This document shows, piece by piece, positions 7,275-7,938 of a stretch of DNA of 7,938 bases. Both the position numbers and the translations under genes were made by a program. Below the pieces are notes generated by a model. It did not search any database, was not told the origin of the DNA, and was given only the letters and a program-made list of their open reading frames with translations. The stretch comes from Bdellovibrionales bacterium. Lineage in GTDB: Bacteria; Bdellovibrionota; Bdellovibrionia; Bdellovibrionales; JAMPXM01. Each line of letters starts with the position of its first letter. The first letter of the stretch is position 1. Where the stretch lies: NCBI GenBank assembly GCA_005792225.1, contig SXSP01000231.1, positions 1 through 7,938 on the forward strand, in the 5' to 3' direction.

Positions 7275-7304
7275 CTCAACGATACTCAACGATACTCAAG
7301 GATA
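7275..7304 (+). repeat. Three-copy 10-bp tandem repeat in the 5' leader
   Basis: CTCAACGATA occurs at 7275-7284 and 7285-7294, followed by CTCAAGGATA at 7295-7304, one base different. The array ends exactly where the ribosome binding site begins. It could be a set of direct-repeat binding sites or a leader-RNA element, or a product of local slippage. The C-to-G change in the third unit creates an AAGGATAAGGGG run, which enriches the purine tract before the start codon. Confidence 0.75.
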
Positions 7305-7310
7305 AGGGGA
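7304..7310 (+). promoter_or_regulatory. Strong ribosome binding site
   Basis: AAGGGGA ends five bases before the ATG at 7316. It is one of the two best Shine-Dalgarno matches in the window, and it decides in favour of this ATG over the in-frame ATG two codons later. Confidence 0.6.
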
Positions 7311-7315
7311 ATCGA

Positions 7316-7938
7316 ATGAACATGCTTAAGACGAGCTGCAGGTCCTGGCGCAGCCTCATGGTGATCGCGGCCGTCGCTTGCGGACTCACTTCCGTCAATG
7401 CGAACGCAGCCACTAAGATCGAAGACAATGCTGCCGGTTGGACCTATCAAAATCTTCCGCAATACAGTGACTCGCAGGCTTCCGGCGGCACAGCCCGCGG
7501 TGGAGCTCGCAGTGGTGCTACTGCGCAACGCTCCTTCACCGGTCGCTCAATCGAAATCTACGCCGAAAAGCAAAGCGACGGCGGATCACTTGAGATCTTC
7601 ATCGACAACGTCTCTCGCGGCACCGTGAGCCTCGTCAATAGCAGTTCGGTTTACACGCGCGTCTTCGCGGCTACGAATTTGTCGGCCGGAAGTCATACAT
7701 TGAGAATCGTCACCCGCAGTACGAACTGGAACAACTTCGATTACATCGTGGTCGACGATGCGGTGTCTCCGACACCGACACCTACGGCAACTCCACGTCC
7801 TCCGACACCGACACCTACGGCAACTCCACGTCCTCCGACACCGACACCTACGGCAACTCCGCGTCCTCCGACGCCGACGCCTACGGCAACTCCGCGTCCT
7901 CCGACGCCGACGCCTACGGCAACTCCGCGTCCTCCGAC
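7316..7938 (+). CDS. Secreted protein with jelly-roll, carbohydrate-binding-like domain and Pro/Thr repeats (3' end missing)
   Basis: The frame is open from the ATG at 7316 to the window end, giving 207 residues. Residues 1-31 are a Sec signal peptide: Lys/Arg-containing n-region, hydrophobic core around 14-27, and an ANA cleavage site before Ala32. Cys22 has a poor lipobox context. Residues about 34-150 (from KIEDNAAGWTYQN to FDYIVVDDA) look like a galactose-binding-type beta-sandwich, with features usual in such modules: IEDN followed by Trp at the start, a Gly-rich GGTARGGARSGA loop, FTGRSIEIYA, GGSLEIFIDN, and LSAGSHTLRIVTRS. From residue 152 there are five perfect 11-residue units PTPTPTATPRP and the beginning of a sixth. 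Pro/Thr linkers of this kind usually join binding and catalytic modules in extracellular enzymes, so another domain probably lies beyond the window. The ligand and enzyme activity are unknown. It is transcribed apart from the kinase operon, as judged by the 138-base gap. Confidence 0.88.
   Translation, partial: MNMLKTSCRSWRSLMVIAAVACGLTSVNANAATKIEDNAAGWTYQNLPQYSDSQASGGTARGGARSGATAQRSFTGRSIEIYAEKQSDGGSLEIFIDNVSRGTVSLVNSSSVYTRVFAATNLSAGSHTLRIVTRSTNWNNFDYIVVDDAVSPTPTPTATPRPPTPTPTATPRPPTPTPTATPRPPTPTPTATPRPPTPTPTATPRPP
7769..7938 (+). repeat. 33-bp in-frame tandem repeat encoding PTPTPTATPRP
   Basis: Five complete 33-bp units start at 7769, 7802, 7835, 7868 and 7901, with five bases of a sixth at 7934-7938, all in frame. 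Units 1 and 2 are identical in DNA, unit 3 differs by CCA to CCG in its ninth codon, and units 4 and 5 are identical to each other with two further ACA to ACG changes. Every difference is a synonymous third-position A to G. The encoded segment should form an extended, polyproline-like linker, and Thr-rich runs are possible glycosylation sites. Confidence 0.97.

Noticed and set aside
7379..7381. Cys22 of the repeat protein considered as a lipoprotein attachment residue.
   Set aside because: The preceding residues A-V-A lack the usual Leu at -3, while an ANA signal peptidase I site is present nine residues later.
7769..7938. The 33-bp repeats considered as a CRISPR array.
   Set aside because: Units are contiguous with no spacers, stay in frame with an open secreted protein, and differ only at synonymous positions, so this is a coding repeat.

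Overview
The window shows moderately GC-rich bacterial DNA (slightly above half G+C by eye) carrying six genes, two of them cut by the window edges. Secreted proteins with ordinary Sec signal peptides, a zinc peptidoglycan-hydrolase-type domain, long cytosolic aminopeptidase P and several soluble PAS/REC histidine kinases suggest a Gram-negative, environmentally responsive bacterium. The style of the proteins would fit Bdellovibrionota or a former deltaproteobacterial lineage, but this is an impression from the proteins and not demonstrated. There are no rRNA or tRNA genes, no CRISPR array, no insertion sequence and no phage genes. It reads as chromosomal sequence.

Layout: (1) 1-330, + strand, the C-terminal end of an M23 (LytM-type) metallopeptidase. 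(2) 331-2112, - strand, a complete long-form Xaa-Pro aminopeptidase (M24B), whose stop codon directly abuts the M23 stop. (3) 2113-2322, a divergent intergenic region with no promoter I can defend. (4) 2323-3105, + strand, a secreted protein of about 260 residues that I do not recognise but which has a Cys/His/Asp arrangement suggestive of a papain- or C39-like cysteine peptidase fold. (5) 3106-3288, an intergenic region with an 18-bp near-operator palindrome. (6) 3289-7177, a tight three-gene signalling operon: a soluble PAS-PAS histidine kinase, a single-domain Rcp1-type response regulator, and a REC-PAS-HisKA-HATPase-REC hybrid kinase. Each junction is a 4-bp ATGA overlap. (7) 7178-7315, an intergenic region with a three-copy 10-bp tandem repeat next to a strong ribosome binding site. 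(8) 7316 to the end, a secreted protein with a jelly-roll, carbohydrate-binding-like domain followed by an 11-residue Pro/Thr repeat (33-bp DNA repeat) that runs off the window.

The signalling operon is the main coherent system. Two kinases and three receiver domains are encoded together with no transmembrane segment, no DNA-binding domain, no cyclic-di-GMP domain and no Hpt domain. It therefore looks like a cytosolic phosphorelay or signal-integration module whose output is elsewhere or acts by protein-protein contact. The flanking secreted proteins have no obvious functional tie to it beyond proximity. Nothing here proves a new system. The best leads are the possible cysteine peptidase, the output-less kinase triad, and the repeat-bearing secreted protein with its unusual 5' leader.
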